Position numbers and translations under genes: made by a program
Assembly: GCA_039090855.1 (NCBI GenBank)
Contig: CM077011.1
Span: forward strand, 29,231,001 to 29,295,000
Origin: Macrothele yani
Taxonomy: Eukaryota; Arthropoda; Arachnida; Araneae; Macrothelidae
Direction of reading: 5' to 3'
DNA length: 64,000 bases
Notes under the pieces: generated by a model
What the model saw: the letters and a program-made list of their open reading frames with translations, nothing else
The model's database searches: none
What the model was told of the DNA's origin: nothing
Part shown: piece by piece, positions 9,622 to 20,231 of the stretch
Layout of the letters: the number at the start of each line of letters is the position of its first letter
Position numbering within the stretch: position 1 is the first letter of the stretch

Positions 9622-9834
9622 GCCGCCCCGGTGGCGCAGTGGTCTAAGAGATGGCCTCTGATCGTTCGTCTGAAAGAGGTCCGGATTCGAATCTTGGTGA
9701 AGCACGGATGTTTTGTTTGTCTTACAGCACTGGGTGTCTCCCTTCCCTGGAACCAGTTACCCTAAATTAGGTACGGGCGACTGCTTGTAGCCCATTGGTT
9801 GCTCACGGTGGTCGTTAAATCTCCAATAAAAAAA
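9622..9834 (+). repeat. SINE family A, full-length
   Basis: This copy shows the whole plan of the family: tRNA-like head GCCGCCCCGGTGGCGCAGTG with A box, B box GATTCGAATCTT, a body containing TCTCCCTTCCCTGGAACC and GCTTGTAGCCCATTGG, the end GGTCGTTAAATCTCC, and a short A tail. AAAATTG occurs on both sides (9613-9619 and just after the tail), a plausible target-site duplication from LINE-type insertion. The family would be transcribed by RNA polymerase III and mobilised in trans. Confidence 0.85.
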
Positions 9835-10326
9835 TTGGCTTGCTGATAGGTCTTAAGGTCAGGATACCTAAAAACGTCCGAAAACAAAATATTCAAAATG
9901 GCGGCTTGGAATATTGTCTGCTTGAATTTTTCTGCAATTTCTACACCCAGAAAAGTCTGAAAACCAAAAAACTCAAAAGGGGGGGGGGGAGCTTTTGACT
10001 CTTCAAAATGCTGATTGGTTTAAAGATAATTATGCCAGAAACTGAAATTCTGTAAACATTTTATGAAATGTTGTTTTAAAATAAAGGGGCACCAAAGACT
10101 GCTCCGTTTTACGTCAAACTATATGCATTGACGTCACGACCCTGTTCTAAATCGTAAAACAGTTACGGATCACTAGTCAACATTTTTGAACTTTGTTTTC
10201 ATAACATGGGTGAAGTAAGGTGCTTTTAACTAAATTCGAGGGTGCTGAATTCAAATATGACGATAAAAACTCTCCATCACGTACATTTTTTTGTGTATGA
10301 ACATTTGATATGGTATATTTCCAGAT
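9835..10326. other. no gene; small repeats only
   Basis: A duplicated AT-rich motif (GTCCGAAAACAAAATATTCA, later GTCTGAAAACCAAAAAACTC) and a G10 run at about 9980 are present. Nothing coding is recognisable. Confidence 0.4.
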
Positions 10327-11367
10327 ACATCCACCCTAGAGAAATGAGCGCGCCTGGAGACCGAACGGTGGAGCAGGTGAAGTTCACAGAGCAGTATATA
10401 TACAACCCGAGAACCGGCTTTTGTTTAGTAGAGTATACGGAGTCAGAAAGGAAAAAGCTGCCGATTTATCGGAGTTTGGTGAAGGACAAAATTGTGATGG
10501 CACTGTGCCTCGGAACTACGATCTCGGAAACGGCGCGGCTTGTGGGTTGGTCACGTGCTGCTGTAGTGAGTACGTATCAAGGGTGGTGTTTAGATGGCCA
10601 AACGACGAACCGTCTTCCGCAGCTCATTTATCCCATAGGGGAGCTGACACTGTTGCACGTCGTTCACATCATCCGTACGGCCACAGTGCCACAAATCAAT
10701 CGCAGCTACAACAATGGTGATCGGGGCACTGCGTGACAGCACACAGTTCATCGCAGCCTTCTGCGCATGGGCCTGCGTAGCCAAAGACACAGTCGGGTCC
10801 TCATGCTCATTGCACGTCATCGCCAACAAGGCATGAAATGGATCCAAGATCATCGAGATCGGACCGTGAATGATTGGAAGAAAGTGGCCTGGTCTGACGA
10901 ATCAAGTATCTGAACATCAGTCATGTATCCGAAAGTTGCCTGGTCTCACGAAGCTGTCAGGTATCTGAACATCGTCGTAGACCCAATTCGCCCATTCAAT
11001 GCAACTGTGTTCCCTGCTGGTGATGACCATTACCAACAGGATAGTGTGCGATGCCATTGCCAGAATCGTCAAGGAGTGGTTCGAGGAACATGCTGGTGAC
11101 TATCTGTTAATGTCCTGACCTACAAATGCACCTGACATGAACCCAATCGAACAACTTGGAAAAGCTTCACGCTAAATCACCACTACGCTGAAACGTACGG
11201 GAACTGAAGGACATGCTGTTGACATTATGATACCAGATACTCCAGGATACCTATCGTCTCCTCATCGAATCGATTAATCGCCGTGTGGCCGCTGTGTTTT
11301 GCGGGCTAAAAGAGGTCTTACAGCTTATTAGGTAGGTACTCATAAAGTAATATACAAATCAAGATGT
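10327..11367 (+). pseudogene. Tc1-like element, decayed (same family as 16279 and 25864)
   Basis: The leader CACCCTAGAGAAATGAGCGC and frame fragments [31 protein letters not shown], and nucleotide matches such as AAGAAAGTGGCCTGGTCTGA and ATCGTCAAGGAGTGGTTCGA align with the copy at 25864-27058. The central third of the transposase, between the first catalytic Asp and the second, is largely deleted. The right inverted repeat is degraded at about 11367 and the left one is missing. Confidence 0.8.
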
Positions 11368-11577
11368 ACACATTACAGCTTCACATTGTAATGTATTACA
11401 GCATTTATGAGTCTTGTTAGCTATAGAATTAGTGTCACAATGTATAAATACTATATTCATATATCACTGCATATGAGACAGCAAACGAAAAAAGAAATAG
11501 AGTAAACAATATTAACACAAATGTAAATGTACCGCATACACACATACTCGTATACCCATACAAGTAGTTCATTTTTA

Positions 11578-13223
11578 TCACTTATGTGTCGTGTTTTCCT
11601 CCTTCTGCAAAAACCAGCAGTAATGACTCATCATTGAGGGATCCCACCTGCCTTGATACCTCTCCTCCATCGTTCGGATATCTTGGTGGAACCGTTCTCC
11701 TTGTGTTCATCGCTGACTGATCTTAGGTTGCCTCAGGAAAGAAGTAAAGATGCGAATGTAGGAAATGTATTTTTAAGGATATCCGGCACCCAAGGATTTT
11801 AGTTCTTTAGAAGGTTTTGAATCAGCTGTTCGTAGTTGCCCTCTTTGTGGTTACCCAGAAATCCCTTGACCGCAGATGTGAAAGATTGCTGTGAAGCGAA
11901 TTCCGTGCTGTTTAACTTTTCGGTAAAAACAGAATCACGCAGTAGTTTCCGTATCTGAGGACCAACGAAAATGCCTTCTTTGAGGTTTGCGTCAAGTAAG
12001 TGCGGAAATGTTTGCTTTAAGTGTAAGAAACATGTGCCAGATTTGTCCATAGCCTTCAAAAAGTTTTTCATCAGCCCCAGTTGGATAGGAAGTGGTGGAA
12101 GCAGCACATCAGAGGGATTAACTAAGGGCTTGTAACGACTCGTTTAGGCCAGTCTGTCCGTTCGTAGTGTTCTGCTGTGACCCTACTGTCCCACATACAA
12201 AGAAAACAACACATTTTGGTGAAGCCACTTTGTAGCCTAAGCAAGAGTGATATCACTTTCAGGTCACCGCATACTGACCACCTAAACTGGTCATACTGTA
12301 TTTCAGTAAGAATTTTGTCCATACTTTCATGCGTCTCCTTCATTCCTACAGCATGTGTTACTGGAATGGAAGGCTTCTGGTTTCCGTTGAACAAAATTAC
12401 AGCTTTTAAACTAACCTTGGATGAGTCGATAAAACAGACGCCATTCCGTAGGATCGTGAAATATTCCTAATTCTGACATTAGCCCTAGAATATCTGAACA
12501 AAAGCTCATACTATCCTGCATTTCATAGAAAGAACATAGACCCAAATTTCTATTTCTGAACACAGGCACACGTGTACTCTTCGCTAGCAGGTTCCACTCT
12601 TGCAGTCAGAAACCTAAAACCTCAGCTTGCTGTTTGGAAAGATGTAGGTCTCGAACGAGATCATTCAGTTCATTTTGCAAAATCAAGTGGGGCTCGTCTA
12701 GGTGTTTAGGAGTGTATGTGGGATCCGGATCTTCATGTGTATCCATATCTTTATTGGATGAATTTAAATCGATCTCTTCACAGTTCAATGGAGGTTTGGG
12801 TACAGGAAGATCTTCCCCATGCGGAACAGACCTTAAGATTGATGGCAAATTTTGATACTGTATTTTACTTTTATTCTTCTTTGAAAAGCCACTCACTTTA
12901 GTTAAACAAAAATAGCAATCTTCCGCGTGATCAGTTGGCCCACACCAAATCATCGTAACTGCGAAAGGCATGGATTTCAGCTTACCTTTCAATCATTCAC
13001 TCAGGCCAACAAAGCAGAAAATGCAGCAGACCTCGATTTATTTTAAAATAGAAAATGCCTGCGATTTATTTTTATCTCCAACATGACATCCAAAGTACAA
13101 ATAGTAAGCGTTCCTCACAGTCTTTGTCAATGGACGACTCTGCGATTTTATAATATACTGTCCTCACACATAGCAAAACGTATCCTGAACATTAATACAT
13201 CCGCGACGATTCCTTTTCTTCAT
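11578..13223 (-). pseudogene. pseudogene of an uncharacterised arthropod protein family
   Basis: Minus-strand pieces line up in order with a family I remember only as uncharacterised arthropod proteins. They are an N-terminal metal-binding-like segment (KKRNRRGCINVQDTFCYVCE from 13223), MKGKLKSMPFAVTMIWCGPT with DCYFCLTKVSGF (12992), EWNLLAKSTRVPVFRNRN, KILTEIQYDQFRWSVCGDLK with SGFTKMCCFLCMWDSR, LLPPLPIQLGLMKNFLKAMD, FVGPQIRKLLRDSVF, and a C-terminal ERFHQDIRTMEERYQGRW ending KEENTTHK at 11578. Several stops and frameshifts separate the parts. Conserved Cys pairs suggest zinc binding; the function is unknown. It may be transposon-derived, but I see no inverted repeats around it. Confidence 0.7.
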
Positions 13224-13625
13224 TTTTCCAACTTCTGCTCATAAACATGCAGCACGTGTTTCTTCTTCGATGTAAAAGCACAGCAATGACGGTTTGGTTG
13301 CAGTTACATAACCTCTACCTGCGAGAAAAACAGTGTTGCCACCCATAACATGTCGGGTGTCGAAATATGAAAATAAAAGGATCTAGTGTTCTTTTACATG
13401 CCTACAAGCGCTAATGTGGAACAATAGTACATATTTAATGCCCCATAAAAAAAACGTTACGTGGGGGGCATGTTTTAAGGTCAGATCTGAAATCAGCACC
13501 CAAAAAGTAGTTAAAAGCAGCTACGTTTGTTCGTGTTATAAAACCCTTATAGACCAGAGTTACTTTTCTTTTTCTTAATTACTTTTCCCATTTTTTTTTT
13601 ATTTTGTATTCAAGATACGATTTTT

Positions 13626-13827
13626 GCCGCCCCGGTGGCGCAGTGGTCTAAGCGATGGCTTCTGGTCATTCGTCCGAGATGGGTCCGGATTCGAATCCTG
13701 GTGAGGCATGGATGTTGTGTTTGTCTTACCGCACTGACTATCTCCCTTCCCTGGAACTAGTGGCCTTAACTTAGCGATGGTCGACTGCTTATAGCCCATT
13801 GAGTTGCTCACCGTGGTCATTAAACAC

Positions 13828-13831
<4 letters not shown>
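13626..13831 (+). repeat. SINE family A, full-length
   Basis: Complete head-to-tail copy with A box (GGTGGCGCAGTGG) and B box (GATTCGAATCCTG). Its 3' end runs directly into the (TA)n tract that follows. Confidence 0.88.

Positions 13832-13881
<50 letters not shown>
13832..13881. repeat. (TA)n microsatellite
   Basis: About 24 TA dinucleotides directly follow the SINE tail, which may have seeded the expansion. Confidence 0.95.
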
Positions 13882-13884
<3 letters not shown>

Positions 13885-14501
13885 TTTATAGATTCGCCAT
13901 TTGGAAAACGGGCATGACTCTATATATGGAAAAAAATGTTCATGATCAGTTGATTTTATCACTTTGCTTCATAGTGGTTCTGTAAACTCCCAACATTAAC
14001 GTCTTCATGTTCTATGGAACCTTGTCAGGAATGTCGGTGCTAAGTACGTCGCAGCTGAAAATCGCCATTTCAGGAATCAAGCTAACAGCCGATATGCCTT
14101 GTCTCAATGCACGTAGAGAAAAAAGGTGAATGCCGATATGACGCACTTACCTAGAACTGGAAGTTTATCTGCATGGAGAAGAACTTCCCTTTCCTGTGGT
14201 GGAAGGAAATCGGAAAGAGGAAATATAACTATCATCACACCTGCTGAGCACAGCACGTCTGATTATTTTCTGTAACTTGATGCGTTTTGCAACGAGGAAC
14301 CCTTATCTTACATAAAATGCTTGTTTCCAAATTCTATTTGAGATTGACCGAGAACTGTTTACGGAAATCTTCCCGGATTTTCTCGTGGTATCACTACGAA
14401 TTTCCTACGTTGTATTATTACGGGGGCCATTGTTATTGCTTAAAATGAGCTAATGGTTATATATGATTAGTATTCATATTTTCTGAATTGCTTTTTATCT
14501 G
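13882..14501. other. no recognisable feature
   Basis: No open frame with family resemblance, no tRNA-like promoter and no repeat shared within the window was found here. Confidence 0.4.
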
Positions 14502-14711
14502 TTTGAGAATATAACGACCACTGGAAGCAACTCAGTGGGCCCATTAGCAGTCGCCCGACCCAAATTTGGGGACACTGGTTCCAGGAAAGGGAGAGAGCCA
14601 ATGCCGTAAGACAAACGCAACATCCGTGCCTCGGGCGGGGTTCGAACCCGAGCCCATCTCGAACGAATGGTCAGAACCCATCGCTTAGACCACTGCGCCA
14701 CCGGGGAAGCC
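14502..14711 (-). repeat. SINE family A, full-length
   Basis: Complete copy on the minus strand, with the head at 14711 (CCCCGGTGGCGCAGTGGTCT). The body matches other copies. The tail is short and A-rich. Confidence 0.85.
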
Positions 14712-14784
14712 CGTATCACTTCGAGCACTGTGTATGTTAATGTATTGAGGTTCACCTACGGTAAAATTTTTGGGGTTGCTGCTG

Positions 14785-15120
14785 TTTAAGTGTATAGGCT
14801 TTTTTCGAACCTTTTTTTTTTGTGCAAAAAAAAAAGGCCGTGCTTATAGTATCACCTTGTCCGTTGGTCCGCCAGCCTGTAGACATCATAACTTTAAAAC
14901 TATTTGTCCGATTTGGAAAATTATTTTTGCATTTAGAAGCCTGAAATGCGAGAATGATGATCCTTGCGTACTGTTTTTTTTTTTTTTTTTTTTGGATGCA
15001 CAATTTGCCCGCTAGAGGACATATAAATGCAGATGATATCGAATTTAAAATACATTTTATTCCATATATATTTGCTTCTAAATATCCGATTTAGAAACTT
15101 TTTTACGCTTTCCAACCGTA
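14785..15120 (+). repeat. diverged ~150-bp tandem array, first block
   Basis: This block contains the shared unit motifs CATAACTTTAAAAC, GTCCGATTTGGAAAATTA, CCCGCTAGAGGACATA (15007) and ATATTTGCTTCTAAATATCC, which recur in the same order in blocks near 16.1, 18.7, 25.5, 27.2 and 31 kb. A T20 tract interrupts it. No coding capacity is evident. Confidence 0.6.
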
Positions 15121-15164
15121 TGTTGAAAAAGTATTTATGCTCCAGCTTTGTCCGTCTGTCCGTC

Positions 15165-15880
15165 CGCACGATAACTCGTGTAAAAATTGTTCGATCTCGA
15201 TGAAATTTTAGTATGTGGTAGAGGACCACCTCCGCACAAACTCTATTGAAAATGAAAGAAATTGGGTCAAAGGTCACGACATAGGAGCGGGATCCATTCC
15301 ATTGCCCTTATAGTTGATAACTTGCATAAAAATGTTTCGATTTCGATGAAATTTTTGTACCTGGTAGGGAATGAATTCTATTAAAAATGAACGAAATGGG
15401 GTCAAAGGTCAGGACATAGGATTAGGATCCATTACATTGCCCTTATGCGTCATAACTTTAAAAATGTTTCGATTTCGAAGAAATTTTAATATGTGGTAGG
15501 GGACCACCTGGGGTCAAATTTTATTGAAAATGGACGAAATGGGGTCAAAGGAGCGGACATAGGAGCGGGCCCTTATGCGTTATAACTTACGTAAAAATTC
15601 TTCGATTGCGACAAAACTTTATCATGTTGTTCCAGAGGTACACTGAACAGGTTCTGTTGAATATAATCGAAATGGGTTCGAAGGTCAGGACACAGGAGCG
15701 AGATTTATTCCACAGCCATTATCCTCATAACTTGACTAAAAATTATTCGATTGCGACTAAACTTTATCATGTTGTTCCGGAGGTATACTGAATCGGTTCT
15801 GTATAATATCATCGAGATGGGGTCAAAGGTCAGGACACAGGAGCGATATTTTTTTCACAGCCATTATCCTCATAACTTGA
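15165..15880 (+). repeat. tandem array, units of ~133-146 bp
   Basis: Five to six diverged units are marked by TAAAAAT(T/G) followed by TTCGAT at 15181, 15327, 15460, 15593 and 15736, and by GGGGTCAAAGGTCAGGACA in each. Short open frames in it repeat the same peptide, which is a by-product of the tandem structure. Unit length is close to the neighbouring CTCF-like array, so both may derive from one ancestral satellite. Confidence 0.8.
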
Positions 15881-16278
15881 GTAATGATTTCCGGCATGTT
15901 GGAAAGCGTATCATAATCAATGCATTGCATGATTTTACTAACTTGTTCTCTTCGATGCCATTAGTACCAAATTGCGTTTTCCCCGTTATCTCTTCTTCTA
16001 AAAGTCCGATGTGAGAAATTATTCCTGCGTCGGATACAGCTCCTGGTGTGAAATGTTTTGCAAGTAATTTATAATTTTTGGTAAAGAATGGTTCGGCCAC
16101 CAGGGGGCGTAAGTGCTTGTTTCTGCTTCTGATGTTGTAATTGCAACAAAATCTGAGCATCTGAAAATTTGATTTAAAAATTCTTTCGTCGACCGATACT
16201 GCTCTCCTGGGAAAACCTTTTGAGAATATATCTTGCATAAAGCAGTGTATACTTTTGCCCTAGGAAGGCGTAGATGTA
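15881..16278 (+). repeat. diverged ~150-bp tandem array, second block
   Basis: The units carry CTCTTCTTCTAAAAGTCCGA and CCACCAGGGGGCGTAAGTG (16097-16115). The block is interrupted at 16278 by the Tc1 nest and resumes at 18571. Confidence 0.65.
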
Positions 16279-17391
16279 CACTGGTGAGCCATTACATTAT
16301 GACCATCTACTTAATAGCTGAAGGAGCCCCCCTTCAGCCCACAAAACAGCGGCTACTTGGCGAAGCATCGATTCGTTGAGGTAGCGATAGGTATCCTGGG
16401 GTACCTGGTATCATAATATCAACAGCAGGTCTTCCAGTACCCATACATTTCGGGGGTGATGGTGATTTAGCGCGAACCCGCTTTTCCAAATCGAATCACA
16501 AATGTTCGATGGGGTTCATATCAGGTGAATTTGTAAGCCAGGGCATTTACAGAAAGTCACCAGCATGTTCCTCGAACCACTCCTTGACGATTCTGGCAGT
16601 GTGGCATGGCGCATTATCCTGTTGGTAATGGCCAACACCAGCAGGGAGCACAGTTGCTATGAATAGGTGAACTTGGTCCGCAACGATGTACAGATACCTG
16701 TGAGCTGTCGGGGATTGTGCTATTGGGATAACGGGGCCTAAAATGTCCCAAGAAAACATCGCTCACAGCATAACACCGCTGCCGTCTGCCTGTTTGCACA
16801 ACAGTGCATCCAGGTGCCATAGCCTCCGTTGGTAATCGGCGTATCCGCTTTGGGCCATCTACGTGATGCTCCAGAAATCTTGATTCCTCAGACCAGGCCA
16901 CATGCTTCCCATCATTCACGGTCCAGTCTCGATGATCTTCGGCCCATTTCATGGTGATGACGTGCAGTGAGCATGGGGACCCGGAATGATCTTCGGCTAC
17001 GCAGGGCCATGCGCAGAAGGCTGCGATGAACATGTGTGCTGTGACACATTGCTCTGATTACCACTGTTGTAGCTGCGGGTGATTTGTCACACTCTGGCCC
17101 TGCTGTCGCTGTGAAGAATGCGCGACAGTCTCTGCTCCCCTCTGGCATCAATGAGCTGTGGACGGCACACGACTAGACGACGGTTCGTCGTTTGGCCATC
17201 TGTGCATTACTTTTGATACGTACTCACTACAGCGGTACGTAAATAGCCTACAAGCCGCGCCGTTTCCGAGATCGTATTTCTGAGGCGTCGTGCCATCACA
17301 ATTTGTCCTTTATCAAACTCCGATAAGTCGGCAGCTTTTCCCATTTTGACTCCGAACACTCTACAAACCAAAAGTTGGTCTTCGGCTTGTA

Positions 17392-18535
17392 CACTGAAGT
17401 ACCAGAAAAACTGGTACAGACGAGCTTATGCAAAATACATAGCAACGTCACCTATTCGCGTACTCGGTTGCATCCTCCAGTGCATATATAAAGCGATAGA
17501 CATCCTTGCCAGCTGTCAGAGCTGTCTTCGGCATGAGAATGACAAGTAATAACGATTTAAGCGATTTTCAAAGCGGTGTCACAGTTGGTGCTCGTGAGAT
17601 GAGCCATAGTATTTCGGAGGTAGAAACGAAGTTCGGATTTTCACGGACGACGATTGCAAGGGTGTACCGTGACTACAAGAATTCCAGCAAAACCTCCAAC
17701 CTACGATACCAGTGTGGCCGCACAAAGACATTGGGTGAACGTGACCATCGTCGGCTGTCAGGAATCGTTTCACGCGATAGGCGTGCAACATTCTCGCAGG
17801 TATCATCGGAATTCAATGCTGAAGCCTCAACAAGCATCAGCGTCCGGACTGTGCAACGTACCCTGCACGATATGGGCTTTGGGAGCCGACGCCCAACTCG
17901 AGTCCCCTTGATGGGTGCACGACACAGAGCTATGCGCCTCGCTTGGGCACGGCAACACCGCCACTGGACACTTGATGACTGGAAACAAGTAGCCTGGTCT
18001 AACGAGTCGCATTTCCAACTGTATCGGACAGATGGAAGGATTCGTGTGTGTCGCAAACCGCATGAAGCCATGGATCCCGCCTGTCAACAGAGAACTGTAC
18101 CGGCTGGTGGGGGGTCCGTAATGGTATGGGGTGTGTTTATCTGGACTTCACTGGGACCCCTGGTACGTCTACAAACGTCTGTAACCGGCCAACGCTATGT
18201 GCGCATCCTTTCTGTCGTGGTACAGCACCCGTTCATGTCCTTAATCATGCTGATGGGTTGGGCCTGTTCCAACAGGACAATGCACCTCCACACTAGTGTT
18301 ATGACGCCATATTATGGTTAGTGGAGCATTCATCTGAGTTTGGGGTGTTGCCATTTCCACTTAAGTCCCCAGATCTGAACGTGATAGAACGTATTTGGGA
18401 TGTTATGCAACGCGCAATCGAACACAGGAATTCGAGACCTCGGAATACACCCGAATTGTGGAACGCTCTGCAGGAAGTATGGTGCGCATTGCCTACAGCA
18501 TCGTTTGGTCTCCAGGCACGCCCATTTTTCTTGGC
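17392..18535 (+). mobile_element. nested Tc1 element with CCAG-AAAAA-CTGG ends
   Basis: The left end CACTGAAGTACCAGAAAAAC starts after TA (17390-17391). Its repeat contains an internal palindrome TACCAG-AAAAA-CTGGTA. The right end is degraded (GGCACGCCCATTTTTCTTGG). An isolated terminus of the same family, on the minus strand, is at about 23036-23066. The element sits in the 5' leader of the surrounding minus-strand Tc1. Confidence 0.75.
17533..18535 (+). pseudogene. Tc1-like transposase, frameshifted
   Basis: From MRMTSNNDLSDFQSGVTVGA the frame is open and family-typical through two HTH segments, WARQHRHWTLDDWKQVAWSN and GGGSVMVWGVFIW to about residue 230. In AWSNESHF the first catalytic Asp has become Asn. 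A frameshift near 18240 destroys the second catalytic region. The remainder (SPDLNVIERIWDVMQRAIEH) continues in the frame starting at 18321. The C-terminal ~25 residues are missing. It is inactive. Confidence 0.85.
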
Positions 18536-18570
18536 TGGGGGTGATAATAATTTAATGGCGCATCGCTGTA

Positions 18571-19500
18571 TATTTTACTTTTGTCGATATCTCTGCTTCC
18601 AAGGGAACAATTTTAAAAATTGTTTCTTTGTTGGAGAACGTTTCCAATACGAAATGTTTTTCATATACTGTAATTTCATTTTTTTCTTCACACTCAAGTG
18701 TACCACTAGAGGGCGTAAGTTTACGTTTATACAGCAATAACTGAGGGACTAAAGACCGTATTGAAAAAATTTATTTCCGTCAGATACTACAAACTATAAA
18801 AACCCTTCGTGTGCCTTTTCTTTCCAAAATAATGCACAATTTTTTCCGCTAAAGGGCGCCAATATTTAATTTGTTTTTCTCAATATCTCTGCTTCTTAAT
18901 ATGCAATTTAAAAAAATATTTTAACATCGGATACCATTTATCTTGTGGAAAACTTTAGGTTTGTATTTGTGGAGTTTTGCAGTTCACAGTTCTATCGCTA
19001 GGTGGTGTTTGTGTACTTCTGTTCGCAGCTTCTAAAAACGCCATTGAGAAATTTCATGTTTTACTGCGCATGTTGTTCGCTGCAACAGAGATGAGGAGTA
19101 TTATCCTATTTAAATAATGCACAACTTTACTGCTAGGCAGCATAAAGGTCAAGAACTTTGACTCGCTATTGCTGCTTCCGGGAGACCTATTTAAAAATTT
19201 ATTTTTCCTTTAACTACCGCCATATGGAATACTTTTCGACTATTTTCAACTTTTCGTTTATGCAAAATTCTTCCGCTAGAAGGCGTACAGTTATATCATG
19301 TTGACCTCTATTTTTTTTCCTTTTAACTCTTTGATTTGAAAATCTCTTGGACTCTGAACTTTTGTGCATCACTTGTTAAATTCTGCTGTGAGAACTTTTT
19401 GTGCATCACTTGTTAAATTGAGTAATACACTTTTATGCCGCTAGGGGAAGTGAGTAGCTGTTTCTATTTCTGAATGTTCTGTCAATTGTAAAAATCCGGT
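18571..19500 (+). repeat. diverged ~150-bp tandem array, third block
   Basis: Six units are marked by CCACTAGAGGGCG (18703), CCGCTAAAGGGCG (18846), TCGCTAGGTGGTG (18995), CTGCTAGGCAGCA (19130), CCGCTAGAAGGCG (19273) and CCGCTAGGGGAAG (19438), i.e. spacings of 143, 149, 135, 143 and 165 bp. Each is followed by a T-rich stretch with variants of ATATCTCTGCTTCT and AATTTAAAAA. Confidence 0.75.
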
Positions 19501-19543
19501 GGATTTTTTTTTCTAACCGGTTTCGTTTGCCTCTTCTTTTTTA

Positions 19544-19761
19544 ATTTTTTTTTTTTCATTGAAGGTTTAACGACCACCGTGAGCAATGTCAGTGGGCTAT
19601 AATCAGTCGCCCGTTTCTAATTTAGGGTCACTGGTTCCAGGGAAGGGAGAAAACCAGTGCCGTAAATCAAACACAACATCATGCCTCACCGGGATTCCAA
19701 CCCGGACCCATCTCGGACGAATGATCAGAAGCCATAGCTTAGACCACTGCACCACCGACCC
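19544..19761 (-). repeat. SINE family A, full-length
   Basis: Minus-strand copy with a T-rich tail complement at 19544-19557, body with GGTCACTGGTTCCAGGGAAG, B box region GGGATTCCAACCC (one change) and head at about 19761. Confidence 0.85.
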
Positions 19762-19849
19762 GTTTGACTTCGAATAACTTTGATAAACTTTATTCACATC
19801 TGAAGTGTTGAAAAGACGTGCTCATTAGAAACGAAAATTCTTGTTTTTG

Positions 19850-20231
19850 TTTTTTTTTATTGGAGGTTTAAATGAAATGATTTATTGGACCTGGTGGTAC
19901 ACACATGATAAACAGGCAGACAGAAACAGGTAACAGTTATTACACAGCAACAAGTACAAATCATACATGATTTACAGCATGCCGAACGATCAATTTACAT
20001 AGATATAGCCAGTGTTGATCATGTAACACATTGTGAACAAGTATACATCAAACATGGATTTTACAGTATGCTAAATGTACACAGATAACCAGTGTTGGAC
20101 AAGTAATACATTGAGAGCCAGTGCCGAAAGACAAACCCAAACATCCATGCCTCACCGGGATTCGAACCCGGACCCCTTTCGGACGAACGATCAGAAGCCA
20201 CCGCTTAGACCACGGCGCCACCGGGGCGGCC
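19850..20231 (-). repeat. chimeric SINE A with a replaced body
   Basis: The 3' end (TTTTATTGGAGGTTTAA on the plus strand, 19856-19872) and the tRNA-like head (20113-20231) are those of SINE A. The ~80 bp that normally lie between are replaced by ~240 bp of different sequence. That insert holds two diverged tandem copies of an ~85-bp unit (GATTTACAGCATGCCGAACG and GATTTTACAGTATGCTAAAT; CCAGTGTTGATCATGTAACA and CCAGTGTTGGACAAGTAATA). It is either a new SINE subfamily or an insertion. Confidence 0.65.

Larger units (their letters stand above)
16279..18568 (-). mobile_element. Tc1 element (minus) containing a second, nested Tc1
   Basis: The left end CACTGGTGAGCCATTACATT is preceded by TA (16277-16278). 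The matching right end, reading CAGCGATGCGCCATTAAATT on the minus strand, ends at 18568 before TA (18569-18570). These are the same ends as in the copy at 25864-27058. The two halves, 16279-~17365 and ~18540-18568, are separated by another Tc1 in the opposite orientation. Its transposase remains are on the minus strand: [20 protein letters not shown] from 17344, YIVADQVHLFIATVLPAGVG, QQDNAPCHTARIVKEWFEEH and NSPDMNPIEHL, with many stops. Confidence 0.8.

Noticed and set aside
15606..16014. Small repeated protein (MLFQRYTE / MLFRRYTE)
   Set aside because: The peptide repeats only because the DNA is tandemly repeated; the units contain stops and no start context is conserved.
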